From Leadbetterella sp040829825 (lineage in GTDB: Bacteria > Bacteroidota > Bacteroidia > Cytophagales > Spirosomataceae), in the NCBI RefSeq assembly GCF_040829825.1, contig NZ_JBFOLH010000004.1: 64,000 nt of DNA, one strand, 5' to 3'. How positions within the stretch are numbered: position 1 is the first letter of the stretch; each line of letters opens with the position of its first letter. Positions 49,975 to 58,709 of the stretch are shown in pieces. The translations under genes were made by a program, and so were the position numbers. Under the pieces are notes generated by a model, which was not told the origin of the DNA, made no database searches, and saw nothing but the letters and a program-made list of their open reading frames with translations.

Positions 49975-51363
49975 ATGCAAAAGCAATTATTTCTTTTTCT
50001 CTGTATACTGACCGGTTTCCCGCTGTATGCGCAGGAAGCCGCCCCCACATTGAAAGAACTGCTGGAACAGGCATTGAACAAAAGCCATAAAACGGAAATC
50101 GCTGACCGGAACATCGAGCTGGCCGGCCTGGATATGCAAAAGCTTCGCGAGGCCTACCTGCCTGTAGCAGAGGTAAGCGGCCAATACGGCTTTATGGCAC
50201 AAAACGGCAGCATTAAAACCGATGCCACTACCCTTTACCTGCCTGACGGTGCCCACCAGCTGCCCGCATTAGACAACGGCTTCACCGGAACGGCCAACCT
50301 GGCCCGGGCCGGGCTTGACATCCATTCCCTGGTTTATTCAGGCGGTAAAGTTCCCGCTATGAAAAAAGCCCTGAACGAAAAGATAAGTGCCCAAAAGGTG
50401 ATGGTGGAAAAAGACCGCCAGCAGATCACGGAAGACGTGCTCAAAGCCTATGACCAGCTGGCGCTCCTTGACCAGGTGAAGGTACTTCTTGACGACAGCC
50501 AGAAGCGCCTGGACGTTCATAAAAAAACTGCCGGTAAGGCCCTCGAATACGGGCTTATCACCCGGTATGAATACCAGAAGCTGGAAGTGGCCCAGGGCCG
50601 GCTGAACCATCAGCGGGTATCTTACGAAGGGCAGCGCGATCTGCTGATCCGCCAGCTGGCCATGTATACCGGGATAGCGCCCGAAAGACTGGCTCTTCTC
50701 CAAAGCTCTTTAACCGCCATACCCGCTTCAGGCACCGGCCTTACCCCGGCCAACCGGCCCGAGCTGCTGGCCCTGGATCACGTTATACAGGCACGTCAGC
50801 ACCAGGTAGCGGCGGCACAGTCCTGGTGGAAGCCCAAAGTGATGGCTTCTGCATCAGCAGGCTACCTCAATCTCTTTGATGCCCGTTTGAAAGGAAAAAC
50901 CGAGCTCCCCCATAACCTGGGATACAATACGCTGACTACCCAATCTTTTCAGCTGGCACCGGATATCCGGGTAGGCATAGGCTTTCGTTGGGATATTTTT
51001 GACGGCTTTAAAGGGAAAAGAGACGTTCAGAAAGCCCGGCTGGAAGTACGGATCGCCGAGCTGGAAAGAGAAGAGACCCGAGAAATGCTGGATCTCAACC
51101 TCTCAAAAGCCCAAACCGATCTCAACACCGCCAACGGGGAGATCCAATCGAGGAAAATACAGCTTTCAGTGGCAGAAGAAGCCCTGGCCCAGGCTACAAA
51201 AGAATTTAAAACAGGGCTGATCCGGTCTTCTGACCTGATCGATGCCGAAAACGATTTTTTAGCGGCTTCGCTTGACTACCAGCAAGCCCTTTTTAACCAG
51301 CGAAGAATGGCTTTTGCACTGCTGAAAGCCACCGGCTCGCTGCAACCCGAAAATATTCAGTAA
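49975..51363 (+). CDS. TolC family outer-membrane efflux protein
   Basis: 462-residue outer-membrane channel protein. A signal peptide ends at GFPLYAQ (residue 19). Two TolC repeats follow, with long helices: LKELLEQALNKSHKTEIADRNIELAGLDMQKLREAYLPVAEVSGQYG near 25-70, and the second copy with PDIRVGIGFRWDIFDGFKGKRDVQKA near 322. The ending FKTGLIRSSDLIDAENDFLAASLDYQQALFNQ is typical. It is the first gene of the efflux operon TolC-HlyD-ABC2. Confidence 0.9.
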   Translation: MQKQLFLFLCILTGFPLYAQEAAPTLKELLEQALNKSHKTEIADRNIELAGLDMQKLREAYLPVAEVSGQYGFMAQNGSIKTDATTLYLPDGAHQLPALDNGFTGTANLARAGLDIHSLVYSGGKVPAMKKALNEKISAQKVMVEKDRQQITEDVLKAYDQLALLDQVKVLLDDSQKRLDVHKKTAGKALEYGLITRYEYQKLEVAQGRLNHQRVSYEGQRDLLIRQLAMYTGIAPERLALLQSSLTAIPASGTGLTPANRPELLALDHVIQARQHQVAAAQSWWKPKVMASASAGYLNLFDARLKGKTELPHNLGYNTLTTQSFQLAPDIRVGIGFRWDIFDGFKGKRDVQKARLEVRIAELEREETREMLDLNLSKAQTDLNTANGEIQSRKIQLSVAEEALAQATKEFKTGLIRSSDLIDAENDFLAASLDYQQALFNQRRMAFALLKATGSLQPENIQ

Positions 51364-51399
51364 TCACCCGCTTTGAAAAGCGATAAACGATAGACAACA

Positions 51400-52368
51400 A
51401 TGAAAAATCTGTTAAAAATAACTTCTTCTGTTTTACTGCTGGCCGGCTTAACCGGTTGTGCCGAAAAACCGGCTCCCCGGTTAGAGGGAAAAGTCAAACG
51501 CGATGTCATCGCTTTTGCTCCCAAGGTGACCGGGCGGGTCCTCAAGGTTATGGTGGAAGAAGGAGACCTGGTAAAAACCGGTGACACCCTGGCTATCCTG
51601 GATGTACCCGAAGCAAATGCTAAGCTTTCACAAGTGAAAGGCCTGCTGAAATCGGCAGAGGCCCAGCGCACACTTGCGCAGAACGGGGCAACCTCTAATC
51701 AGCTGAAGCAGCTGAGAGCCAAGAAAACCGGCCTCGAAGAGCAATTCAGCTTTGCTGAAAAATCGTATCAGCGCGCCCGTGCCATGGCTGCCGACAGCAT
51801 GATCTCTGCACAGTCATACGACGAGATCCGCGCGAAATACTTGGGTGCCAAAGCCCAGCTTGATGCCGTAAATGCCGAATTAAATGAGGCGGAGAACGGG
51901 GTTCGCTACGAGACCCGCCAGGCAGCGCAGGGCCAGGCCGACCAGGCCAGGGGTGCTTTACAGGAAGTTCAGATCGCCCTGTCGGAAAGATACATCATTG
52001 CTACCAGCGACATGATGATTGAAACCATCAGCCTGCATGAAGGAGAACTTGCCCCCGCCGGTTATCCCCTCTTTAACGGGTACATTCCGGAACGGGTTTA
52101 TTTCCGCTTTACCCTGCCCGAGCACGCAGTAGCCGCCTTTAAAAAGGGAGATCGTGTTCAGGTAAGCATGCCTTACCTGAACCAGACAGCCACGGGAAAA
52201 ATAACTACGGTGAAGCAACTCACCCGGTATGCCAACATTACCGCTGCGTATCCTGATTACCAGATCGAAGAAGCCGTTTACGAAGTAAAAATTGTACCGG
52301 ATAACCTGAAAAATTCTTCAGCATGGCTCACGAACGCCACGGTCATATGGATTGAAAACGAGAAATAA
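51400..52368 (+). CDS. HlyD family periplasmic adaptor (lipoprotein)
   Basis: 322-residue membrane fusion protein with a lipobox (LTGC, Cys20). The lipoyl/barrel-sandwich halves are visible: APKVTGRVLKVMVEEGDLVKTGDTLAIL near 39-66 and ERYIIATSDMMIETISLHEGELAPAG near 196-221, separated by a helical hairpin (about 70-190). It connects the inner-membrane ABC2 permease with the TolC protein. It lies 36 bases after tolC. Confidence 0.9.
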   Translation: MKNLLKITSSVLLLAGLTGCAEKPAPRLEGKVKRDVIAFAPKVTGRVLKVMVEEGDLVKTGDTLAILDVPEANAKLSQVKGLLKSAEAQRTLAQNGATSNQLKQLRAKKTGLEEQFSFAEKSYQRARAMAADSMISAQSYDEIRAKYLGAKAQLDAVNAELNEAENGVRYETRQAAQGQADQARGALQEVQIALSERYIIATSDMMIETISLHEGELAPAGYPLFNGYIPERVYFRFTLPEHAVAAFKKGDRVQVSMPYLNQTATGKITTVKQLTRYANITAAYPDYQIEEAVYEVKIVPDNLKNSSAWLTNATVIWIENEK

Positions 52369-52406
52369 AAACGAGCAACCCCAAATTAAAAACGAATTTT
52401 ACACGT

Positions 52407-53561
52407 ATGAAAAGCCTGATCAAAAGAGAGTTTAAACTATTCTTCAAAGACTCCACCCTCGTGTCTGTATTTCTGCTGGCACCCGTTATTTATGCCCTGC
52501 TCATCGGCATGGTTTATAAGAGCGGAAAAGTAGAAGATCTGCCTGTAATCATTATCGACCAGGACAATACCCCGCTGAGCAACCAGCTAACCGATATGCT
52601 CAGCGAGAATGAAAAGCTGAAGATTGTTTCTGTACAGTATAGCAATACCCTTACGCAGGAAGAGCTTATCCGGGAGAAAGCCGTGCTGGCTGTGGTTATA
52701 CCCGACCGCTTCGAGGCGGATATCCTTCAGAAAAGATACCCCGAGATCAATACCTACATCAATACCACCAACCTGGTAACTGCCAACCTGGCTTCCGGGG
52801 CGGCACAAATGACCATCGGGTCGTTCAGTGCCGGTGTGGAGATCGCTGCCTTAAAGAAAAAAGAGGGCTCGCCTTCTCCGCAATACGAGCCCTTCAAAGC
52901 CAATTATATCCGCCTGTTCAATCCCGGGGCCAACTATTTTACCTACATGTGGCCCGGTATGATTATGGTGGTATTCCAGCAGGTGCTTTTGCTGGGCCTG
53001 GCGGTCAGCTTCTCGCGTGAATTCGAGCAGAAGACCTTCCGTACAGAGCTGCTGAGCCGTACGCATTCTGCCGTAAAAATGATCCTGGTAAAAGTAATTC
53101 CTTTCTGGGTTTTATCAGTAGGGATTGCCGCACTGTTCTACTTCTTTCACCAGGCATTTAATGCCCCTATGCCGTATACCCTGTGGCCGTTTGCCGTAAA
53201 TACCGCTATTTTTGTAGTGGCCGTAAGCATGCTGGGGGTATGCCTGAGCATTCTTTTCAAAGACTCACTCAGGGCAACACAGATTCTTATGCTGATGGCG
53301 GCCCCGGCATTTATTATCGGGGGATACAGCTGGCCGCTGCAAGCTATGCCTGCAGGTGTGCAGCTACTGGCCAGCGCTATCCCGCTTACTCCTTTTCTGG
53401 AAGCCCATAAAATGATGCTGTTTCAGAAAGCCGCTTTTGCAGATATCCTGCCCCATATCTATGCTATGCTGCTGCAGATACTGGTGTACGGCACCCTGTC
53501 TTTCCTCCTGGTAAAATACCATATCCGGAAAAGCATGAAGAGCGCTGTGGTGCCTGAATAA
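52407..53561 (+). CDS. ABC-2 type permease
   Basis: 384-residue membrane protein with the ABC-2 layout: one N-terminal helix (about 20-40; STLVSVFLLAPVIYALLIGMVY), a long periplasmic domain (about 45-175), and five to six C-terminal helices. VVIIDQDNTPLSNQL-like sequence (near residues 48-62) is the family signature of YhhJ/YbhR-type permeases. It needs an ATPase, but none is encoded in this operon. Substrate unknown; drugs or envelope lipids are possible. Confidence 0.85.
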   Translation: MKSLIKREFKLFFKDSTLVSVFLLAPVIYALLIGMVYKSGKVEDLPVIIIDQDNTPLSNQLTDMLSENEKLKIVSVQYSNTLTQEELIREKAVLAVVIPDRFEADILQKRYPEINTYINTTNLVTANLASGAAQMTIGSFSAGVEIAALKKKEGSPSPQYEPFKANYIRLFNPGANYFTYMWPGMIMVVFQQVLLLGLAVSFSREFEQKTFRTELLSRTHSAVKMILVKVIPFWVLSVGIAALFYFFHQAFNAPMPYTLWPFAVNTAIFVVAVSMLGVCLSILFKDSLRATQILMLMAAPAFIIGGYSWPLQAMPAGVQLLASAIPLTPFLEAHKMMLFQKAAFADILPHIYAMLLQILVYGTLSFLLVKYHIRKSMKSAVVPE

Positions 53562-53617
53562 AAAATTTTTATAATTTTTTAGGGTTTTTTCTTTATTATT
53601 CTACTATACTGGTAAAC

Positions 53618-53655
53618 GCCCGGTTACGGGCATAAACCCGGGCTGGTTTTTAAAC
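53618..53655 (+). terminator. Possible terminator after the efflux operon
   Basis: GCCCGG (53618-53623) can pair with CCGGGC (53638-53643), followed by TGGTTTTT. A 14-nt loop lies between. It is only 16-40 bases before the sigma factor gene. Confidence 0.35.
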
Positions 53656-53658
53656 TTA

Positions 53659-54210
53659 ATGAAAGAATATTCTGACATACAGTTAGTGGATATGCTGCAT
53701 GAGGGGAATTCCCGCGCATTTGAAGAAATATACAAAAGGTATTGGTTCAAGCTGTATGGTATTGCATTTCATCACCTCGGTGTAAAAGAGGAATGCGAAG
53801 AGCTGGTGCAGAATGTTTTCCTGAGCATCTGGAACCGGCGGGAGAGTGTACGGATAAAACGGCTGGATGTTTATCTCACAGTATCCATAAAAAACCAGAT
53901 CTACGATTTCATCAAATCTCAGATCAGCTACCGGAAGTACCAGGAATATATTATTCTGCAGGAGGTGGTACAATCGTCGGTACCCTTCCAGACCCTCCAT
54001 TACAGCGAGCTTTCCGAGGCCGTTGAGGCCGCGCTGGCCCGGCTTCCTGAAAAAAGCGCCGAGGTGTTCAGACGAAGCCGGTTTCACAACCAGTCGGTCA
54101 GACAGATCGCAGAAGACCTACATCTTACAGACAAAACAGTTGAATATCACATTACCAAGTCTTTAAAATTCCTGAAGGAAAGCTTGTGGATGTACAATTC
54201 AAAAAATTAA
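53659..54210 (+). CDS. ECF RNA polymerase sigma-70 factor
   Basis: 183-residue extracytoplasmic-function sigma factor (FecI-like, Bacteroidota type). Region 2 runs from about residue 8 to 85 (AFEEIYKRYWFKLYGIAFHHLG, CEELVQNVFLSIW), and region 4 from about 120 (ALARLPEKSAEVFRRSRFHNQSVRQIAEDLHLTDKTVEYHITKSLKFLKE) with the helix-turn-helix. It is followed, 5 bases later, by a FecR anti-sigma gene and a SusC with a signalling STN domain, the standard trans-envelope regulation cassette. Confidence 0.92.
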   Translation: MKEYSDIQLVDMLHEGNSRAFEEIYKRYWFKLYGIAFHHLGVKEECEELVQNVFLSIWNRRESVRIKRLDVYLTVSIKNQIYDFIKSQISYRKYQEYIILQEVVQSSVPFQTLHYSELSEAVEAALARLPEKSAEVFRRSRFHNQSVRQIAEDLHLTDKTVEYHITKSLKFLKESLWMYNSKN

Positions 54211-54214
54211 TACC

Positions 54215-55165
54215 ATGACTCAGAAAGAATTTAACGATACGATAAAGAAATATCTGGACGGCCACTGCACAGAGGAGGAAGAGCGCCGGATTGAGGAATG
54301 GTATGCCGCACAGAAGCTGGAATCTTTACACATGCCCACCGAAGAAATGGTCTCCCTGGAGAAGCGAATGTGGGGAAACATTGCACAAAAATTACCTTTG
54401 AAAAGGAGGTTCCTGATCTGGCAAAGAATAGGCATAGCCGGGGCTGCGGCCTGTATTCTTGTAGTGATAGGGCTGCTTTTTAAAACACGGCCCGGGCCCG
54501 GCTCAGAAATGGAGAGTGCAGTTTCTGAAAAACGGCACCTGACCCTGCCTGACGGAAGCGAGGTTACACTGGCCCGGAATGCACAGATTCACTTTGACAA
54601 AAATTTTAACAAAAACCACAGAAACGTAACCCTGGAAGGCTCCGCGTTCTTCCACGTAACGCCTGATAAAAGCAAGCCGTTTATTATCTCTTCGGGAGAC
54701 CTGGTTACGGAAGTGCTCGGAACAAGCTTTGAAATATCTCAGAATTCTGACCTGGATGTCATAGAGGTACGGGTGGTGACCGGTGAGGTCACGGTCTATA
54801 ATCCCAATATGAAAAAGCAAACCAGGATGGTCTTATTCCCCAATCAAAAGGTAGTATATAATAAGCTTTTTAAGAACCTGAACAGAACCCTTGTCGAATC
54901 TCCCCAGCCTCTGCCTGACAAGGTGTTTCCTGAATCCAAATTTGTGTTTGTCAACACTCCGCTGAAGGAAGTGGCCAGGACATTCACGGAGGTGTACGGA
55001 ATAGAATTTCAGATTGACGATAAGAACATTGAGGAGTGTATTGTGAATGCCGATCTTGAAAACCTGCCTATGTTTACCCGGCTGGAGCTCATCTGCAAGT
55101 CAGTAGAGGCCTCCTACATTATAAACGGTACCACGGTTTTTTTGAGCGGTGAAGGATGTAATTGA
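54215..55165 (+). CDS. FecR family anti-sigma factor
   Basis: 316-residue membrane-spanning anti-sigma factor. The cytoplasmic N terminus (about 1-70) has the YLDGHCTEEEERRIEEWYA helix, a single membrane segment lies near 73-90 (IGIAGAAACILVVIGLLF), and the periplasmic FecR domain follows (TLPDGSEVTLARNAQIHFDKNF near 108-130 and GSAFFHVTPDKSKPFIISSGDLVTEVLGTSFEI). The DUF4974 C terminus (FVNTPLKEVARTFTEVYGIEF near 245) is typical of Bacteroidota. It would hold the sigma factor until the SusC STN domain signals. Confidence 0.92.
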   Translation: MTQKEFNDTIKKYLDGHCTEEEERRIEEWYAAQKLESLHMPTEEMVSLEKRMWGNIAQKLPLKRRFLIWQRIGIAGAAACILVVIGLLFKTRPGPGSEMESAVSEKRHLTLPDGSEVTLARNAQIHFDKNFNKNHRNVTLEGSAFFHVTPDKSKPFIISSGDLVTEVLGTSFEISQNSDLDVIEVRVVTGEVTVYNPNMKKQTRMVLFPNQKVVYNKLFKNLNRTLVESPQPLPDKVFPESKFVFVNTPLKEVARTFTEVYGIEFQIDDKNIEECIVNADLENLPMFTRLELICKSVEASYIINGTTVFLSGEGCN

Positions 55166-55224
55166 TCAAATTTTAAAACAGATTATATGGTATAAAAAAG
55201 GAAACATTCAGTAATAGTCAAAAA

Positions 55225-55244
55225 GGGGATGATGTCTCATCCCC
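55225..55244 (+). terminator. Hairpin between fecR and susC
   Basis: GGGGATGA/TCATCCCC, an 8-bp perfect stem with a TGTC loop. No U tract follows, so it could be an attenuator or mRNA-end hairpin. Confidence 0.35.
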
Positions 55245-55321
55245 CCTTAAACCAGGCCTTCTATCTAAACGCCAATTTAAACCGGAAGGCCATGCTTTAT
55301 CACTAAAACATATGCTAATTT

Positions 55322-58300
55322 ATGAAAAAAAGTATACCGAGCCTCCAAATCATTGTGAAGCTTATGAAAATTAGTTTCTATCAATTTCTTATAGCCATCT
55401 TCTGCGGCAGCCTGGCTTTGGCACACGATGTGGAAGCCCAAAAGAGCCTGGCGCGCATCGTAAATATTCCGGCCGCACAGGTTAGCCTTCACGAGCTGTT
55501 AACGGGAATAGAAAAACAAACCGATATAAAGTTTGTCTACAGTTCCCGGATTAACATCACCCAGCCTGTGGCAACCCACTTAAAAAACACTTCAGTATAT
55601 ACCCTCCTAACCGAAGTGCTTAAACCGCTGGGAATTGACTACGAAGTATTTGACAACCGGATACTGTTGAAAAAGATGAAGGCAAGAGAAATAACGGAAT
55701 ACGAAGCATTACTCCAGGTGCCCGCCCGGCAGGCCGAACGAACGATAAGCGGTTCGGTTCGGGACGAGCAGGGCGAACCCTTAATCGGGGTGAGCGTTTC
55801 TCTCAAAAATACCGGCAGGGGCACAATGACCAACGCCGAAGGAAAATATACCCTTGACGTTCCCGACGAACAGGGCGTGCTGGTCTTTTCCTATCTCGGG
55901 TTTAAGAAAAAAGAAATTCCGGTACCGGTCAGCAATGTGGCGGATGTGGTGCTGGAAGAAGATAACAGGGCGCTTGATGAGATCATTGTGGTGGGGTACG
56001 GTACAGAGAAAAGAAGCGATGTAACCGGGGCCCTGTCTAAGGTAGATCTTGATAAAGCCATTGCCGTACCCACTTCTAATGTGGCGGAAATGCTTCGCGG
56101 CCAGGCAGCAGGTGTCCAGGTGACCTTAGGATCAGCCCGGCCCGGAGGCAGCTCCAATATTTTAATCCGGGGACAAAAATCTATCAGCGGAGGCAATGAC
56201 CCGCTCGTGGTATTGGACGGTTTCCCGATTGATAACATCAATGACATTAATCCCGATGATATCGCCTCTATCGAGATCCTGAAAGATGCCTCGGCTCAGG
56301 CCATTTACGGTGCGCGTGCAGCTAACGGGGTTATCCTGGTCACTACCAAAAGAGGCAAGGAAGGCAAAATCCAGGTGGGGGTTCATACCTATTACACCTC
56401 TCAGCGCCTGACCAAAAACTTTGACATGTTTACGCCCGAAGAGTTTGCCCAGTACCGGCGGGAAGCCGTAAGAGCCAATAATCCGGGCGGCAAAGACTAC
56501 AGTTCTGACGAAATTAACTTCGGGGGATCTGCCGCAGCACCGGAATACATCAATTACAAAGCCGGGAATTTTGCCGATTGGGAAAAAATAATGATGCGGA
56601 CCGCTATTACCAACAGCAATACCATAAACATAAGCGGGGGAAATGAGGTCACCAAAATATTTTCGAGCTTAAACTACTTTACGCAGACCGGGCTTCTGCC
56701 GAATTCCGACTACAAAAGAGGCGCCTTCCGGTTAAATCTGAACCGGAAAATAAACAGCAAGATCGATATAGACATGAACCTGAACCTGGCTACCGACGGC
56801 CAGCAGAGAGAAAGTTCATCGCTTGACTTTATCACCATTTCTCCATTTATGGGTCCTTATGACCTGGACGGCAACCTCGTATTCAGGCTGGCCGGGGCTA
56901 ACGCCAGCAGCAGCACGATAAACCCTTTATGGAACATTAGGGAAGCGAATAACGAATCCAAGTCGTCGTATTATAACCTGAATCTTGCCGGGAATTACGC
57001 CATTACCAAAACCCTCAGCTACCGGCTGAACACGCTGTACAACAGGAAGTTTATGGATGACGGCACCTACCGGACAAGACTGCATTCGGAAGGAATAGCC
57101 ACCAATGGCACGGCCACGTTGACCAACAGCTCCTGGGAAGAGTTCCTGGTTGAAAATATCCTGAATTTCAGTCCGGTAATAAATAACACCCACAAGCTGG
57201 ACTTCACATTTGTGCAATCCGTTAACCAAAGAGACTACTCTTCTGACTACATTACCGGCACCCAGTTCAGCAACGATGTCCTGGGCTATGACGGCATCAC
57301 CAATGCCCTCAATTTCAAGGTGGTCAGGAGTGAAACACGCAGAAGGCTGGTAGGTTTCCTGGGAAGGGCCCGTTACAATCTTTCAGACAAATACCTGTTT
57401 ACTTTCACGGCCCGGAGAGACGGTTCTTCGGTTTTTGCTCAAAATAACAAGTGGGGCTTCTTCCCCGCCGGAGCCTTTGCATGGAAAATACAGAATGAGC
57501 GCTTTATGGAAAACCTGCACGATGTTTCGGAGCTGAAATTCAGGCTGAGCTACGGATCTGTAGGAAACCAGGCCCTTGCCCCTTATCAGACACTTGGACT
57601 TGTAAATAACAATTCCTACGTTTTCGGCGGCATACTCCAGGGCGGAAACCTGCCCGGCGGACAGCTGCCCAACCCGGATCTTACCTGGGAAACCAGTACT
57701 ACCTTTAATGCCGGTCTGGATTTCGGGTTCCTGAAAAACAGGATCATGGGTACGGTGGAATATTACGACATGCACACCACGAACCTCCTCACCGATGTGC
57801 CTCTGGGCGGGATGTCAGGCTTTTCTTCCATGATCACGAACGGCGGGGAAATTCAGAACAGGGGTATTGAAGCGCTGCTTACAGGCCATATCCTGAGAGA
57901 CGGGCCTTTGAAATGGTCGGTGACCGGTTCATTTACCCGCAATAAAAACAAGCTCCTGAAATCGGGCATTACCGATGAATTCGGCAATCCTAAAGACGAT
58001 ATTTCACGGAACCGGTTCATCGGACACGGCGTAAATGTGCTGTACACCAAATTATTTGACGGTATCTTCCAGACCGACGAGGAAGCCCTCGCTTCAGGAC
58101 AGGGTTCCAAAGGCGGTACCATCGCCAATCCTTTCCAGAGCGACGCCACACTGCATGCCGGCGCTATCCGGGTAAAAGACGTGAACGGAGACGGGGTGAT
58201 CGATATCAACGATAACGTGATCATCAATACCGCCCCCGACTGGTTTGGCTCATTTTCAACCACTGCATCGTTCAAGGGCTTTGAGCTGATGGCCGATATT

Positions 58301-58696
58301 TATACCGTTCAGGGCGTTACCAAATATAATCCCTACCTGGGCCAGTTTAATGAAGGGGGTTACAACACGGCGGTAAGAAACGGGATAAAGAGAGACTACT
58401 GGACCCCTGAAAACCCGTCGAATACTTATCCGAGACCGAATTATTCTACCAAGGCTGCGAACGTCGAAATCCTGGGGGTGGCAGATGCTTCTTACGTACG
58501 GCTGCGAACACTTTCCCTGGCTTACAATATTCCCCCCTACCTGGTGAGAAAGGCAAATTTAAATCATGTCAAAGTATACGTGACAGGGACCAATTTATGG
58601 ACAATTACAGACTACAAATCGTATAGTCCTGAAAATAACCCCAATGACTTCCCCGATGCCAAAGGGTTTACCATGGGTCTTAATTTGAGCTTCTAA
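55322..58696 (+). CDS. SusC/RagA family TonB-dependent transporter with STN domain
   Basis: 1124-residue outer-membrane transporter. After a signal peptide (about 1-39) comes a STN/secretin-like signalling domain (about 50-125; RIVNIPAAQVSLHELLTGIEKQ), a CarboxypepD_reg-like domain (ISGSVRDEQGEPLIGVSVSLKNTG near 141-165), a TonB plug (EIIVVGYGTEKRSDVTGALSKVD near 220; LVVLDGFPIDNINDINPDDIASIEILKDAS near 295), and a 22-strand barrel ending in GLNLSF. The STN domain indicates signalling to the FecR protein. SusC partners import large ligands such as glycans or peptides. No glycan-degrading gene is next to it. Confidence 0.93.
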   Translation: MKKSIPSLQIIVKLMKISFYQFLIAIFCGSLALAHDVEAQKSLARIVNIPAAQVSLHELLTGIEKQTDIKFVYSSRINITQPVATHLKNTSVYTLLTEVLKPLGIDYEVFDNRILLKKMKAREITEYEALLQVPARQAERTISGSVRDEQGEPLIGVSVSLKNTGRGTMTNAEGKYTLDVPDEQGVLVFSYLGFKKKEIPVPVSNVADVVLEEDNRALDEIIVVGYGTEKRSDVTGALSKVDLDKAIAVPTSNVAEMLRGQAAGVQVTLGSARPGGSSNILIRGQKSISGGNDPLVVLDGFPIDNINDINPDDIASIEILKDASAQAIYGARAANGVILVTTKRGKEGKIQVGVHTYYTSQRLTKNFDMFTPEEFAQYRREAVRANNPGGKDYSSDEINFGGSAAAPEYINYKAGNFADWEKIMMRTAITNSNTINISGGNEVTKIFSSLNYFTQTGLLPNSDYKRGAFRLNLNRKINSKIDIDMNLNLATDGQQRESSSLDFITISPFMGPYDLDGNLVFRLAGANASSSTINPLWNIREANNESKSSYYNLNLAGNYAITKTLSYRLNTLYNRKFMDDGTYRTRLHSEGIATNGTATLTNSSWEEFLVENILNFSPVINNTHKLDFTFVQSVNQRDYSSDYITGTQFSNDVLGYDGITNALNFKVVRSETRRRLVGFLGRARYNLSDKYLFTFTARRDGSSVFAQNNKWGFFPAGAFAWKIQNERFMENLHDVSELKFRLSYGSVGNQALAPYQTLGLVNNNSYVFGGILQGGNLPGGQLPNPDLTWETSTTFNAGLDFGFLKNRIMGTVEYYDMHTTNLLTDVPLGGMSGFSSMITNGGEIQNRGIEALLTGHILRDGPLKWSVTGSFTRNKNKLLKSGITDEFGNPKDDISRNRFIGHGVNVLYTKLFDGIFQTDEEALASGQGSKGGTIANPFQSDATLHAGAIRVKDVNGDGVIDINDNVIINTAPDWFGSFSTTASFKGFELMADIYTVQGVTKYNPYLGQFNEGGYNTAVRNGIKRDYWTPENPSNTYPRPNYSTKAANVEILGVADASYVRLRTLSLAYNIPPYLVRKANLNHVKVYVTGTNLWTITDYKSYSPENNPNDFPDAKGFTMGLNLSF

Positions 58697-58709
58697 ACAC
58701 GAAAAAGTA

